From Heterohyrax brucei (Eukaryota > Chordata > Mammalia > Hyracoidea > Procaviidae): a DNA stretch of 64,000 nt. The notes below the pieces were generated by a model. The model made no database searches. It worked only from the letters and a program-made list of their open reading frames with translations, and was not told the origin of the DNA. Every line of letters starts with the position of its first letter. Position 1 is the stretch's first letter. This document shows positions 32,031-43,066 of this stretch, piece by piece. Made by a program: the position numbers and the translations under genes. The DNA lies in contig CM053162.1 of NCBI GenBank assembly GCA_028571685.1, forward strand, positions 47,464,851-47,528,850, read 5' to 3'.

Positions 32031-32167
32031 AACAAGCAAACAAACCTAAGGTAGGTGCTTTTCAAAATGTCTGCAAGTAGAAAGGGGGCTATAAACCCAT
32101 GCATTATCCCTAAGATAATCGCTATGGGTGCTTTACTTTACCTTCCTAACTTATTTCCGATTCCTAC

Positions 32168-32193
32168 TTGTGTGTGTGTGTGTGTGTGTGTGT
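32168..32193. repeat. (TG)n microsatellite
   Basis: About 12 uninterrupted TG units directly before a SINE head fragment. Confidence 0.95.
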
Positions 32194-32195
32194 TT

Positions 32196-32238
32196 ATTGT
32201 GGAAACCCTAGTGGTATAGTGGTTAAGTGTGTAAGTAC
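32196..32238 (+). mobile_element. AfroSINE head fragment
   Basis: Only 'tggaaaccctagtggtatag' and 'ggttaagtgtgtaag' remain; the next L1 3' UTR begins at once. Confidence 0.75.
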
Positions 32239-32861
32239 TATAGATGAAGATTTACAGAACCAACTGGTTTCCCATTAAACAGTTAGTACCCCTGTTGTTT
32301 TATGACACGAGTTAACAACACCATAACACATCAACACTCTTCCTTCTCAACTTTGGGTTCCCTATTACCAGTTTTCCTGTCCCCCTCCTGCCTTCTAGTC
32401 TGTGTGTGTGGGGTGGTGTACCCCTTTAGTCTTTTTTTCGCTATGAGCCTGTCCGATCTTTGGCTAAAAGGTAGAACCTCAGGAGTGACTTCATTAACTG
32501 AGCTGAATGGGTGCTCGGGAGCCATGGTCTCAGGGTTTCTCCAGTTTTTGTTGGGCCAGCAAGTCTCTCAAGGAATTTGGATGTGTCCACGGAGGTTCCA
32601 TGACCTTGCCTTGGTCAAGTTGTGCTGACTTCCTCAGTATTGTGTAGTGTCTTACCCTTTTCACTCACATTGCCACTTATGTATTGTCTGGTTAGTGTTT
32701 TTCCATCCCCATTCCTCCCTTCTCTCATAACCATCAAAGATTGTTTCTTTCTGTGTGTGAACTTTGTCATGAGTTTTATAGTAGTCGTCTCATACAATGT
32801 TTGACCTTTTGTGATTGACTTAATTTCACTCAGCATCGTGCATTCCAGATACATTCTAGGG
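32239..32861 (-). mobile_element. L1 3' UTR and ORF2 end, antisense
   Basis: 'gaagatttacagaaccaac', 'tccgatctttggctaaaagg', and at the far end 'tttcactcagcatcgtgc', the antisense of the last ORF2 codons of L1. Most similar to 30227-30880, but core 1 is not obvious here. Confidence 0.75.
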
Positions 32862-32970
32862 GGTACCCTTTACAGAAGCAGGTCATCAGTCTTTCTACGT
32901 TGGAGGCTCTGGGTCGATTCAAGCTGGCAATTTTTCAGTTAGCAGCTCAGTGCGTAACCATGCTGCCGCC
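32862..32970 (-). mobile_element. AfroSINE remnant, antisense
   Basis: 'tacgttggaggctctgggtc', 'aatttttcagttagcagctc', 'taaccatgctgccgccagc'; the SINE tail is lost. Confidence 0.65.
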
Positions 32971-33963
32971 AGCACTTCTCAATTGCTGAGTAAATGGCAA
33001 AATTGTTTGATTCACTTGGAACCTCCTGGTCCTTGTCTTACTATGGCCTTAACTGTAGAACTTCAGATGCCTTACAGAAGCTGGCTAGTTTCCACGTCAG
33101 AGGGGCCCAGGGACAGCCACCTGGTTGGGACTGGGGGAGTAGTTGATCTTGAAGTCGTGTTTGTGTAATGGATGTTGTTTTTATTGACAGTGTTTATTTG
33201 ATGGTGGCTGAGCATACTGGAGGGAGTTAAGGAGGAAAAACTGGCAAACTCTTGACACAGCTACCAAGGGTGAGAACCTTCATGACCAAATTGTGTCCAC
33301 AGAAGCCCAGAGTCTTCAAGACTTTTCATGCCTGATCTCTCATTACAAAATGTGCGGAATATTTGTTTGGACTCTTTGCCATTCTTATCTCTTGTGCCAG
33401 TCTGGCCTGCCCAGTCTTTCAGGCTAGGGAGCAGGTGAAGGCGAGTAGAGAAGAAGTAATCACCCAGCCCAGAGGCTTTGGGTACCAAGTTTTCAGGGAA
33501 ATGTCTTCAACCCCCCAAAGTCCCTGACTCCCAGGTCCCTGGCTGCATGGTCCAACCACAACAATGAGAGCTAGAGGTTACACACTGTCTTCTGGTGCCA
33601 CATTTTCAGCTATGGCAGTCACATGCGTCACCTTCCTCAGTCAGCCCTCTTAACACCTGAAGAGATGATAACCTGTTCAGTGTATGGTTTGTGTTTCTTG
33701 TACTTGTCTTTGCTTGAAAAGCAGTCACAGATTACCTTGCATCTATAGTGTCTGCTAATTGCCTCTGTCTTGGAGGAGAGTGGCAAAGACAGACACGGGA
33801 GAGAGGCAGTGTGGGATGCACTCAGAGCAGGTTACTCATGTGGGGGATGGGGGCTCAGTTCTGCTGGGGACCTCTGGGAGACTGTAGACAACACCTCACA
33901 GTTGTCTTGCTTAGTCCTGAGAACAAGAAACTTGTATTTTCTTCCATCTTTTGTTAGTCCCTG
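32971..33963. other. Low-copy stretch, no gene seen
   Basis: Nearly 1 kb without a recognised repeat. Frames on the minus strand (33488-33261) and the plus strand (33748-33979) lack family features and splice context. Confidence 0.45.
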
Positions 33964-34460
33964 TGTCTCAGTCATTTAGTACTGCTGTAACAGAAATACC
34001 AGAAGTGGATGGCTTTAAAAAGAAAAATTTATTGTCTCAGAGAAAAGTGGGCTGAAAGTCCAAATTCAAGGGATCAGTTCCAGAGGAAGGCTTTCTCTGT
34101 TGGCTCTGGAGGAAGGTCCTCCTTGTCATCCATCTACCCCCGGACTGGGAGCTTTTGAGGCACAGGGACCCCAGGTTCCAAAGATCTACTCTGCTGCTAC
34201 CACTGCTTCTTTCCTGATGGCATGAGGTCCCCAACTCTCTGCTTGCTTCCCTGTCCTTTGTATCCCAAGAGATTGCCTCAAGGCACAACACCGTCTTACA
34301 GACTGAGTCCTGCCTCTCCTGCAAAACTGCTGCCCATCCTTCCTCACTAAGGTTATCGAGGGAGGATTTACAACCTACAGGAAAATCACACAATGCTGGG
34401 AATCATGGCCAAACCAAGCTGCTGCACACATTTTTGGAGGGACACAATTCAATACATGAA
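33964..34460 (-). mobile_element. Solo LTR, antisense
   Basis: Same family as 29724-30198: 'tgtctcagtcatttagtac', 'ctgtaacagaaataccag', 'ggaatcatggccaaacc', 'cacaattcaatacatga'. Its last bases are changed from the usual 'tgaca'. Confidence 0.85.
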
Positions 34461-34939
34461 GCCTTGTTTGGGGGCTGTTCGCAAAGCCTTCCTTCCCCTG
34501 TACTTTCAGAGTGCCTTCCACAGGTAACTGGAGAAAGCCTTCGGGCCAGGGGTCAGAAGTACTTGCAGAAGAAAGAAGAAATCCTGAGGGCTGTGCACCC
34601 CTCAGTGGGCTGGGTGCTATTCATCTGACATTAACTATAAAAGCACTTGCTAGGAGTTGCTCCTGTCGCCTGAAAGAGCCAGAAGTCTGGAATGGTTCTG
34701 AATGCTGATGGAGAAATAAAACAACTGTGTTCAAGATTGTGTATCGGAAAGACTAAAGTACAGGGAAAATACCTCTGATGAGACTATCACTGCCTCTGGA
34801 AAGAAGAATTTGTGGTAAGGTGACATTTCTGAGATCTCAGCATCCACCAAGCCCTTCCAGCACGGAAGGTCAGCTCTGGAGATGCAGGGACTCACGGAGA
34901 GAAGGGCTGGGCCCTAATTGCCTTGCTGGGGATTTGCAT
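34461..34939. other. Low-copy stretch, no gene seen
   Basis: Contains a pyrimidine tract with 'actttcag' (34504-34511) and a 'cacag|gtaact' donor-like site 14 bases on, too short to support an exon. Confidence 0.35.
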
Positions 34940-35080
34940 CCGGTTAAGAGCTGAACTGCGAACCAAAATGTCAGCAGTTCAGATTCACCAGGTGCTGCTT
35001 GGAAACCCTATGGGACAGTTGTGTTTTGTCTTACAAGGTTTCTATGGATTGAATTGACTTGATGTTAATTTGGATATCGG
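34940..35080 (+). mobile_element. AfroSINE copy, 5' part altered
   Basis: 'gcgaaccaaaatgtcagcag', 'aaaccctatgggacagttg', 'ggattgaattgacttgatg'. Confidence 0.8.
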
Positions 35081-35504
35081 GTTTGGATTCTGGTTATGTC
35101 AGCAGAGTGCACAGCTGTGGCAAGGAAGCACAGCCTTTCGGTTTCACAAATAACAGCGCGTTCCTCACCCTTGCTTAAAATCTGAGACAGCAGACGAAAA
35201 GGGAAAAAAAATGTGCAGAAAGTACAGCCAGTTAGAGAAAGAGCTGTTGTAGTTTTGTCTTTATTTCTTCCTCATTAAGATCAAGAGATTCTGCCTTTTC
35301 CCTGCCATGATTGTCTCTGGAACGCACAGTTGAAAGGAAGTGGGGTAGCGAGTATAGCAGAAGAGAATTCCAGCTGGGACTCTGGAATTTTTTCCCTATT
35401 TCATGGGGAACTTTCAAGGCCCCATTGGACCTCAGGGCAAGTGTGGCTTGTAGGCATAGCAGACTGCGAGGTGAGAGTCAGGTGGCCCTTTGTGCCTGGC
35501 TTCT
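35081..35504. other. Low-copy stretch with a weak coding-like segment
   Basis: On the minus strand (35335-35232) a frame reads REKAESLDLNEEEIKTKLQQ and stops, after an acceptor-like 'gcgttccag'. There is no poly(A) signal beside it and I do not recognise the peptide. Confidence 0.2.
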
Positions 35505-35647
35505 TTCACTCAGCATAATGTTTTCCAGGTTCAGCCACATTGTAACACGTATCAGTGTTTCATTCCATCTTATGCCTATATAATGCGCATTAAGTTTTTC
35601 TGTTAATGTGGGGAAACACTGCTATGATCTTTTGTATCCACATAGCT
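35505..35647 (-). mobile_element. Old L1 ORF2 3' end, antisense
   Basis: 'tctttcactcagcataatg', 'tccaggttcagccacattg', 'tcattccatcttatgcc' is the antisense of the ORF2 C-terminus in old L1s. It stops at the LTR boundary. Confidence 0.75.
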
Positions 35648-36189
35648 TGTTGGAGTCATCTGGTGCTGCTATAACAGAAATACCACCAGTGGATGACTTT
35701 AGCAAAGAAAAGTTTATTCTTACACAGTCCAGTAGGGTGGAAGTCGAAATTTAGGGTGCTGGCTCCATGGGAAAACACTCTGGCTCTGTCGGCTCTGGAG
35801 GAAGGTCCCTGTGTTGCATCAGTCTTTCTTTGGTTTGAGAGCATCTTGGAGTGGAAACTTCAGGTTCCTAGGACATGCTCGGCTCTTGGTGCTGCTTTCC
35901 TGATGCTATGAAGTCTCCCACTCACTGCTTGCTTCCCTTTCCTTTTATCTCTTGTAGGGTAAAAGGATAAAAGTGTAAGCTACATCCAGGGAAACTCCCT
36001 TAGGAAGGGTGTTACAGTTCCACTCAAATCCTCTTTAACATAATCCAATCTATGAGCCATAGGCAGAGATTAGGATTTATAAGAGGAAAAAAAATCACAA
36101 AACAGAGGGCAATCAGAAAATATTGGGAATCATGGCCCAGACAAATTGTTGCGCACATTTTTGGAGACAATACAATTCAATCCATGACA
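35648..36189 (-). mobile_element. Solo LTR, antisense
   Basis: Same LTR family: 'tgttggagtcatctggtgc', 'cattttggagacaatac'-like end and 'aatccatgaca'. Flanks 'tagct' and 'gagct' agree in four of five bases, compatible with a 5-base target duplication. Confidence 0.85.
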
Positions 36190-36915
36190 GAGCTACTACT
36201 GATTTTTTTTTTAATTAAAAAAAAAAGTAATTTTGATGAAAAAGTACACAATGAAATTCTCACCCATTGAATAATTTGTGCAGCTAATGTTCAGTGATGT
36301 TGGTTACATACTTCACACCTGGGTCAGCATTCTCCTGATTTCCCTTCTAGTGGTTTCATTCCTGCTGACTTAGTCTCACTGACCCCTAAACTTCTCATCT
36401 GTGCTGTAGAGTAACTTGTCCATTTGGTCTTATGCAGACAATGTTTTAGAAGGCTGCAGTACTTAAAGATGCCATTCTTTACTTTTGGAGCTCAAACCTG
36501 CTGTTTAACTAAAAGGGGATAGTTTTGCTTCAAGATTTAAAGATTATCTCAAGGCAATAATTTCAGGGATTCCTCCAGTCTCAATGGGACCAGGAAGCAT
36601 AGATTCTTTAGGAACTTGAAGTTCTGTTCCACATTTTTCTCTCTGTCTGTCGGATCCATTGACTGTGTTCCTGGTTACATGTTGGATAGCGGTAGCTGGG
36701 CACCAACTAGTTCTTCTGTTCTCGTTGTGGAGGAGGTACTGTTTCATGTAGACAAATCAGTCACGTAGTCTGGTCCCCTCTCTGATTCTTGGGTTTCCTT
36801 CTTTGTCTTTTGCTCCAGAGGAATAGAGACTAATAGTTGTGTCTTAGTTTATGTTCTGCTTCCTCGATTGGTGAGGAGTGCCTGGGGTCTTAAAAGCTTA
36901 TGAGCTGCTGTTACT
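36190..36915 (-). mobile_element. L1 3' UTR, antisense
   Basis: 'gaaaaagtacacaatgaaat', 'gttttagaaggctgcagtac', core 1 at about 36688-36720 ('gtagctgggcaccaactag') and core 2 at about 36890-36905 ('ggtcttaaaagcttatg'). Confidence 0.75.
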
Positions 36916-36924
36916 GATTTTTAA

Positions 36925-37122
36925 GGTCCCTGGGTGGCACGGTTTGTGCTCAGGTACTAATTGAAAGATTGGAGGTTCAAATCCACCCAGCAGCACTGTG
37001 GAAGAAAGGCCTGGTGATCTGCTTCTCTCAGGATAGCAGCCAAGAAAACCCTATGGAGCAGTTCTGTTCTGACATTCATTGGGCTCCTTGAGTTGGAACT
37101 GACTCAACCGCAGTGGGATTGG
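36925..37122 (+). mobile_element. AfroSINE variant
   Basis: 'aaggtccctgggtggcacgg', 'tggaagaaaggcctggtg', 'gagttggaactgactcaacc'. Confidence 0.88.
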
Positions 37123-37607
37123 TTTTTTTAGTTGACTTAAAAAATAGATTTTAAACACATACGTACTTGTGTGTGTTCAGTGGAAAAAGAGAGAGAGAAG
37201 AAAATGCACTAAAAATTTAATGATAATTACACCACTGGAGTGGGACTGGGCGTGAGAGGCATAGAGAAATGACCTTTTACTTTTTCACTTTTTACTTTTG
37301 ATATTTTAATGTTGATTGATTTCCTTTTTCCCATAAAGCATACACTGCTTCTTGTGATTTTTTTAAAAAACAAACAAACAAACAAAACATACTGCCTTTC
37401 ACTGTATTCAGAAGAAAATAAGCCAGCTAGGGTTTATCAGCCACATAAGTGCTGTTAGAAGGATTGCTAGGGGGTAAAAAAAAGATTCTCTCCAGCTAGA
37501 GAGAAGTTCCTGTTCTTACCCAGCCCTGGTATGGTTAGTATCTCCCACTTAGGTAACAAAGCTTTTGTCGGATGTGTGTGGTTATGACTCTGTCATGTAG
37601 TTCAGAG
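37123..37607. other. Low-copy AT-rich stretch
   Basis: Has a CAAA microsatellite at 37366-37390. No gene seen. Confidence 0.45.
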
Positions 37608-37665
37608 TTTAATGACTCTGCTATAGGGTTACCATGAGTCAGAATTGCCTTGAAAGCAGTGTTGT
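37608..37665 (+). mobile_element. AfroSINE 3' fragment
   Basis: 'ctctgctatagggttaccat' and 'gagtcagaattgccttgaaa' only. Confidence 0.75.
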
Positions 37666-37710
37666 TTTTTTTTTCTTTTTTTGTACTATATATTTTTATG
37701 TCTGATACAG

Positions 37711-37934
37711 GCTTAAATAAACAGGAGACTCTCCAGCTCCCTGAAAAGATATCTGAATGCAATGGATTCCCTTTGGCTAAAAGGATAAAAAGAAAAAGGA
37801 ATCAGCTGTCTCAGTTGGAGAAAGCAAGAGAAAGATTAAAAAAAAAAAAAGAAAGAAAGAACAAACTTGACCCAGAAAAGGAAGCCAGGAAAAGGATGAA
37901 CTGCTTCAGTTTAGGGAACTTCCATTGGTTTTAA
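37711..37934 (+). other. Weak coding-like open stretch
   Basis: After a T-rich run, 'tctgatacag' looks like a 3' splice site at 37710. The frame then reads GLNKQETLQLPEKISECNGF and a lysine/arginine-rich tail, to a stop at 37934. The lysine codons at 37839-37860 come from an A run, which inflates openness. No partner exon or poly(A) signal was found. Confidence 0.15.
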
Positions 37935-38275
37935 AGTGAGGGCAGAGGTGGTTCAGTAATGGAATTGTGTGGGAGACCTCGGTTTCATTCCTGGAGAAGG
38001 CATCTCCTCAAGCCCAGCTAGCTCTTGTCTGTCAGTAGAGGTCTGCATGTTGCTGTGGTACTGAACAGGTTTGTAGCGGAGCTTCAAGAATAAAATGGAT
38101 GAGGAAGAAAGGCCTGGTGATCTACTTCTGAAAATCAGCCACTGAAGACCCGTGCATCACAACAATCCCGTCTACAACTGATCATGGGGATGGCGCAAGC
38201 CCAGCAATATTTCTTTTGTTCCATGTGAAGTCATCGCGAGTTCAGGACTGACTCCATGGCGGCGAACAACAATAA
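37935..38275 (+). mobile_element. tRNA-headed SINE carrying RTE-like sequence
   Basis: Head 'gcagaggtggttcagtaatg', RTE-like body 'ctgaacaggtttgtagcgg', 'aaaggcctggtgatctac', and tail 'gactccatggcggcgaacaa'. Same type as 11653-11935, with a more complete tail. Confidence 0.75.
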
Positions 38276-38292
38276 CCCAGCTATTATAGAAA

Positions 38293-38465
38293 ACTAAAAA
38301 ACCAAACCTGCTGCTGTCGAGTCGATTCAGACTCAAAGAAATCCTGTAAGACAGAGTAGAACTGCCCTATAGAGTTTCTAAGGAGTGCCTGGTGGATTTG
38401 AACTGCTGATCTTTTGGTTAGCAGCTGTAGCACTTACTTAACCACTACCTCATCAGGTTTTCTGT
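38293..38465 (-). mobile_element. AfroSINE, antisense, with target duplication
   Basis: 'ctgctgtcgagtcgattcag', 'gtttctaaggagtgcctgg', 'taaccactacctcatcagg'. 'ttatagaaa' occurs on both sides (38284-38292 and about 38465-38473). The head has a repeated 'actt' (cacttacttaacc). Confidence 0.92.
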
Positions 38466-38504
38466 TATAGAAAGGGGCTCCAAATTTATGGTCAAAAGGC
38501 TTGG

Positions 38505-38640
38505 TTCCCAGGGCAGCTTGAATAAAGATGCTTAGCTTTATTGAGCCATGGTTTCCTCTTTTGGAAAATCCAGGTTATGATAACAGTAACTATCTCGCAG
38601 GGTTATGAGAATTAACTGATGATTCAGTTTCAAAGTGACT
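38505..38640 (+). mobile_element. MIR fragment
   Basis: 'ggtttcctcttttggaaaatc', 'cagtaactatctcgcagg', 'gttatgagaattaactga'. Confidence 0.65.
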
Positions 38641-38649
38641 TGTTCTAAT

Positions 38650-38815
38650 GTGCTATGCAAATATTCCTATTGTGATCCCTGTCAGAGTGGTCAGTGGTGG
38701 TAGCTGGGTGCCGTGTAGTTGTCGTGGGCTCAGTCTGGTGGAGGTGGTGGTAGGTGTGGTCCATGATTCCTTTGGACTAATCTTTCCCTTGTTTCTTTGG
38801 TTTTCTTCCATTGTC
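38650..38815 (-). mobile_element. L1 3' UTR fragment, antisense
   Basis: 'gatccctgtcagagtggtc' then a diverged core 1 'gtagctgggtgccgtgtag' and 'ttggactaatctttccc', as in 30227-30880. Confidence 0.7.
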
Positions 38816-39189
38816 TTTGAGCTGGCACACTTTCTGCAGGCTCCCTGCGGTTTTCTCTGTACTTCTTGTCATTTGCCTCTGGCTCTGTGCTGCTCACTGA
38901 GCCAATTGGATTGATGACTCACATGGACAAGACTTTTAGAATGCACCCTCTGTCTCTCCTGGGGCTGCTCTGCTTCCTGCATCCCTCAGGTGCTGTCTGC
39001 AGGGCGGGGCCTGCCACGAGGTTAACAAGAGAGGTCTGGGTGGACTGTGCAGAGTTGGGTAACCTAGACCTCCTGGCCCAGGGCCAAGACACCAATGTCT
39101 GGGTAGCATGCTTTGCTTCTGCCTTGAGGCCCAGTGCTTGAATATTATGCAGGGGAGGTTTGTAGTTCCTGTGATTACAGAGGATGCTT
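38816..39189. other. Low-copy stretch, no gene supported
   Basis: The plus-strand frame MHPLSLLGLLCFLHPSGAVC (from 38941) looks like a signal peptide but has no following domain or splice support. Confidence 0.35.
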
Positions 39190-39860
39190 CCCCCTCCAAA
39201 TATTTTATTGTGATTTAAGTGAAGGTTTACAATTCAATTTCTGCTACGAAAACTTACACACCGCTATATAACTCTAGCTTCTGTCCCCACTCTGTGACTG
39301 CACACTGCTCCTCTCCATCCTGTATTCCCTGTGTCCATTTAACTAGCTCCTGTTACCCGCCCTCCTCGCCTCCCTACAGCCTCTCATTTCACTTCTGGAC
39401 ACATCAGCCCAGTTAGTCTCCTGTATTGACTTAAATCAAAAAACGCTCTTTGCCGGTATCATTTGTGGCTTTTGGTCCAACCCAATCTTTATTTAAAGCA
39501 TTGGCTTCTGGAACGGTTTCAGTTCTGGGCTTAGAGGGTCTGGAGCCATGTCTTCTGGGGACCCTCCAGTCTGTCAGACCATCAAGTTTGGTCTTTTTAA
39601 TAGAGTTCAGGTTCTGCACACCCATACTTCTCCCAGTACATCAGGGACTCCGTGCTGTATTCCCTGACAGGGCAGTCATTGGTGGTGGTTGGGCACCATC
39701 TAGTTCTCCTGGTCTCATGCTGATGTAGTCTCTGGATTTTGTGGCCCTTTCTGTCTCTTGGGCTCGCATTTTCTTTATGTTTTTGATGTTGCTCATTCTC
39801 CACAGAGGATGCTTTTTAACTGCTAGTACTCACTGCCTCTCTTGGAGGTCCTGGGTGCTG
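39190..39860 (-). mobile_element. L1 3' UTR, antisense
   Basis: 'tttattgtgatttaagtgaag', 'tttacaattcaatttctgc', core 1 at about 39680-39715 ('gttgggcaccatctagttc'). Confidence 0.85.
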
Positions 39861-40429
39861 GATTTTATCTGGACAGCCACTGGGACTTATGAAAGTGTCT
39901 TCAAGAGGATCTTAGGTCGGTGAGCACTTGCAGAAAGTCACCCTGGAGCCTGGAAGGCTGTTGACAGACCCTTGTGACAGGTAGCCTTGAGGGAGATGAA
40001 CTGAGGTTGTACTTTGGTCCCAGGATGAGGGTCAGTGGGACAGGATGGGTCTGAAGTCCCCTCTTCTGTCTTTCTTGCCTTTCACTGTGGTCTACGGTGT
40101 ACTTGTGGTGACATGAAAGTTTTCTGCATTCTTCAAAGCAAAGACAGTGATCTTTTGGATGTTGTTTTCATGGAGCTCTATGTAATAAGAATTTCCTTGG
40201 TGGCAATTCACAATTCCATGACTGGGTAGCGACTGGGAGGATGGGACTTCTGTTCTTGCTGTACTCAGCTCTGCACCCCTTTAGGTTAGTGAGCTTCCTT
40301 CTTCCCTTCCCACCTGCCTCTTCTGCTTAGATTTCCCCAAACTAACTGAAGTTGACAAAGGCTCTGGGAGGCCACACTCCTCAAGAAATGTGAGATTGAG
40401 TTAAAGGGACGCCAAGAAAAAGTAGGATC
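39861..40429. other. Low-copy stretch, no gene seen
   Basis: No repeat or coding signal recognised. Confidence 0.45.
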
Positions 40430-40590
40430 CCTAGTGGTGCAGTAGTTACGCATTTGGTTTCTGTCTAAGAGGTTCGCAATTCAAATTCACTAGCTGCTTC
40501 TTGGAAATTCTGTGGGGGCAGTTCTACATTGCCCTATAGGGTCGCTATGAGTTGGACTGACTCAATGGTAGTGGTCTGTTTGGTTTAACG
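40430..40590 (+). mobile_element. AfroSINE copy
   Basis: 'atccctagtggtgcagtag', 'gttcgcaattcaaattcac', 'cgctatgagttggactgac'. Confidence 0.9.
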
Positions 40591-40657
40591 GAAAGTAACT
40601 TTTGCCTCAGATGCCCGACTGTCTTATTATGCATGTTCCCTTCTTTCTCACTGTTTT

Positions 40658-40957
40658 TTGGAAAGGCTGAAAATAAAGGCTTTTGTAATACTGACTTGTA
40701 ATTCACACTTTCCTGACAAGTTGCTGAAACTGCAGCCACAGACGCAGCCACGGACACAGCAACTGGAGAGGTTTGACGCAAGCCTCCTTCCGCAAGGGCT
40801 TTCTAGTTCCGAAGGTTCCTGCACAGTTGATGTTGCTCTCTCTGAACTAGTTGAGAGGTCGCTGAATCTAGGAACTCTGGGTCAGAACTCACCACCATTG
40901 TCTCAACCACTGATTCAGACCTTTGAACCCAACTCACTTTTTCAAGTAATGTCATAG
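40658..40957 (+). other. Open stretch of 99 codons, coding status unclear
   Basis: A frame of balanced composition, including LERFDASLLPQGL, VALSELVERSLNLGTLGQ and QTFEPNSLFQ. An acceptor-like 'aaactgcag' (40734) and a donor-like 'caa|gtaatg' (40946) bracket it. Shifting frame once after 40946 gives another proteinlike run (NVIEILTTKPGRDHENLL). It is outside recognised repeats. It could be a decayed exon, a pseudogene or chance; I do not recognise the sequence. Confidence 0.2.
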
Positions 40958-41039
40958 AGATATTGACAACCAAACCTGGAAGAGACCATGAAAATTTGCT
41001 CATTGATGACTGTCATTCTTTGCACCGGAGAGGTGACAT

Positions 41040-41737
41040 CTCTGTTTGACATTAAGAGACTGGGTGGTGGTTGGCAGCATTAGGAATAAAATCCCAAACT
41101 CTAGACTTCAGATCTTATGTTTCCTATTAGTCCACATTTTATTAAATTCCTTGGATTTTATTTCTTTCATTTAACTTTTTTATGGCAAATTCTCAAACCT
41201 GTACATAAATAGAGATCACAGTACAATGACTGTCATCCATTGCTCTAATCAGTACTCATGAATGCTCTGATACCCTTGTATCTCTTTCCCATCTTCTCCC
41301 TCACCCAAGCAACAAGCTAGGCTTGATGCTGGTTTATTCTTTAATGGGGCAAGATGTTACTCTTACAGAAAAAGGGTTAAGCAAAGAGGTAAATAGATGG
41401 AACCACAGTGTCATCGTGATCATATCCAAGAAATGAACAGAGGTTCCTGAAAGTCAGGATACCTGGTCCATACTCAATTTTGTTTTCCGGTTGTATAAAA
41501 AATGTCTTTTTGCAGTTATTTAAAATAAAATAACACAGACTGCATTTTGCTGATATGTTTTTTAAAAATGGTAATAGTCTTTCCCCCGTCCTTCCTTATG
41601 CCATATGTTTGTTAAAGAAACTAGGTCATGTGTCCTTTGAATTACTCATGTCTTGAATGTGGCTGGTTGTATCCTTCTGGTGCCTCTTAACATATTTCTC
41701 CATCTCGTTTCCTGAGATGTAAGGTGATGTCTCTCCG
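41040..41737. other. Low-copy stretch, possibly old L1-like
   Basis: 'cctgtacataaatagagatc' and 'catccattgctctaatcag' faintly recall old L1 3' UTRs; not assigned. No gene seen. Confidence 0.35.
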
Positions 41738-41912
41738 GTGGGGGTGATTTTGCCTCCCAGGAGGTATCTGGCAATATCTGGTGATAGTTTTTGGCTGTCA
41801 CAAATGGGTGAAACTTTTGGGATGCTGCTAAATGTCCTACAAGGCACAGGAGAGCCCCCACAACAAATAAACTATTTAGCTCAAAATATCTATCGTGCTG
41901 AACTTGAAAAAC
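41738..41912 (+). mobile_element. MER5A (hAT-Charlie DNA transposon, non-autonomous)
   Basis: 'ggtgattttgcctcccagg', 'gtatctggcaatatctggtg', 'gggatgctgctaaatgtcc', 'cacaggagagcccccacaac' follow MER5A in order. An old mammalian element; minus-strand frames across it (41847-41626) are therefore not genes. Confidence 0.8.
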
Positions 41913-41974
41913 CTTAACGAGTGCCTTAGACTTTTCTAGAGAACTGGCACCAGTCCTGTATAATCACCTCATTA

Positions 41975-42160
41975 CAAATGGTGAAGCGCTAGACTGTTAA
42001 CGAAAGGTTCCCTGTTGAACCCACTCAGAGTGCCCTCAGAAAACAGGCCTGGTGGTCTTCTGAAAGATCACACACAGCCTTCAGAACCCTAGGGAGTGGT
42101 TCTTTTCTGTAGCACGTGGGGTTTACAGGAGTTGAAAGCGACTCAATGGCAGCTAGTGAC
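41975..42160 (+). mobile_element. AfroSINE variant
   Basis: 'agactgttaacgaaaggttc', 'acccactcagagtgccctc', 'gttgaaagcgactcaatgg'. Confidence 0.85.
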
Positions 42161-42215
42161 AATATGTATGTGTATGCATATGTATGAATGTATATGCATA
42201 TATATACAGAGAGAC

Positions 42216-42255
<40 letters not shown>

Positions 42256-42262
42256 AGACAGA
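42161..42262. repeat. ATGT and (GAGAGT)n microsatellite
   Basis: An ATGTAT-type run to 42207 and then gagagt repeats to about 42262. It heads the next interspersed repeat. Confidence 0.9.
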
Positions 42263-42540
42263 TTTGCTTCAAGGAATTGGCTTACATCACTGTAGGGAGC
42301 TGAGACATCTAGACTCCATAAGTCAGGCCCTGGGAAGAGTGAGGGAAAGCTTTGTTAAAATAATTGTATCTGGAGGCAGACCACACCACAGGGAAGGTCC
42401 CTTTTTTTTTCAGAGCCCTCAGCTGATTGATTCACTACCTCGCATTAGATTACATTATGGAAAGTAATCTGCTCTACACAAGGGCGACTGATTTGATCAC
42501 ATGTGATCACTCCATAACAGCACATGTAACAATTCGGTAA
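42263..42540. repeat. Old interspersed repeat, family not assigned
   Basis: 'caaggaattggcttacatc', 'cagagccctcagctgattg', 'attatggaaagtaatctgc' resemble a common mammalian repeat that follows a GA-rich microsatellite. I cannot name it with confidence. Confidence 0.4.
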
Positions 42541-42955
42541 CAGCAACCCAACTAGTGTCTGGCTGAAAAACTGGGAACTATTGTAGCCTAGCTAAGATGA
42601 TGCATAAAATTATTCATTATACCTAGAAGCTGGATTAGATTCAAGTCCTTTCTTTTTTTTCAAGGATATTTCATAGGCGATACTGTGTATTTCCTATTGT
42701 GTCACATGGGGAGGACACAATGTCTGATGTTAAAGTAATGTTCAGATTAATCAGTGATCTCGAGGTAACACGTCCATTATAAGGTTTCCCATCACTGGAG
42801 TGATCACATGACTTATTATCCAAACTCAGATGTTTTAAGAGTGAAAGAGAGTACTGATGGGGAAAAATTGGGAATGTCTCTGTGAATAGGAACAAGTAAC
42901 CATCCTACCCACTGATGTTTCCACTGCTTTACTCATCTCCAGAATAGAAAGATGC
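42541..42955. other. Low-copy stretch, no gene seen
   Basis: Nothing recognised. Confidence 0.4.
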
Positions 42956-43066
42956 AGCAGTCTGCTTCCGTAAAGATTATAGCCTTGGAAACGCTGTGGG
43001 ACAGCTCTGCTGTGTCCTGTAGGGTTGCTATGAGTCAGCATGGCAGTGGGTTTGGTTTTTGGTTGA
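42956..43066 (+). mobile_element. AfroSINE long-subtype 3' part
   Basis: 'cagtctgcttccgtaaagat', 'ccttggaaacgctgtggg', 'gctatgagtcagcatggc'. Confidence 0.88.

Noticed and set aside
34504..34525. Fourteen-base microexon
   Set aside because: An acceptor- and donor-like pair this close occurs often by chance; there is nothing to support use.
38941..39003. Signal-peptide-like MHPLSLLGLLCFLHPSGAVC
   Set aside because: No domain follows, the frame ends soon after, and there is no acceptor, donor or poly(A) support. Leucine-rich runs arise easily in CT-rich DNA.
41626..41861. Two minus-strand frames of about 70 codons
   Set aside because: They lie across a MER5A DNA transposon.
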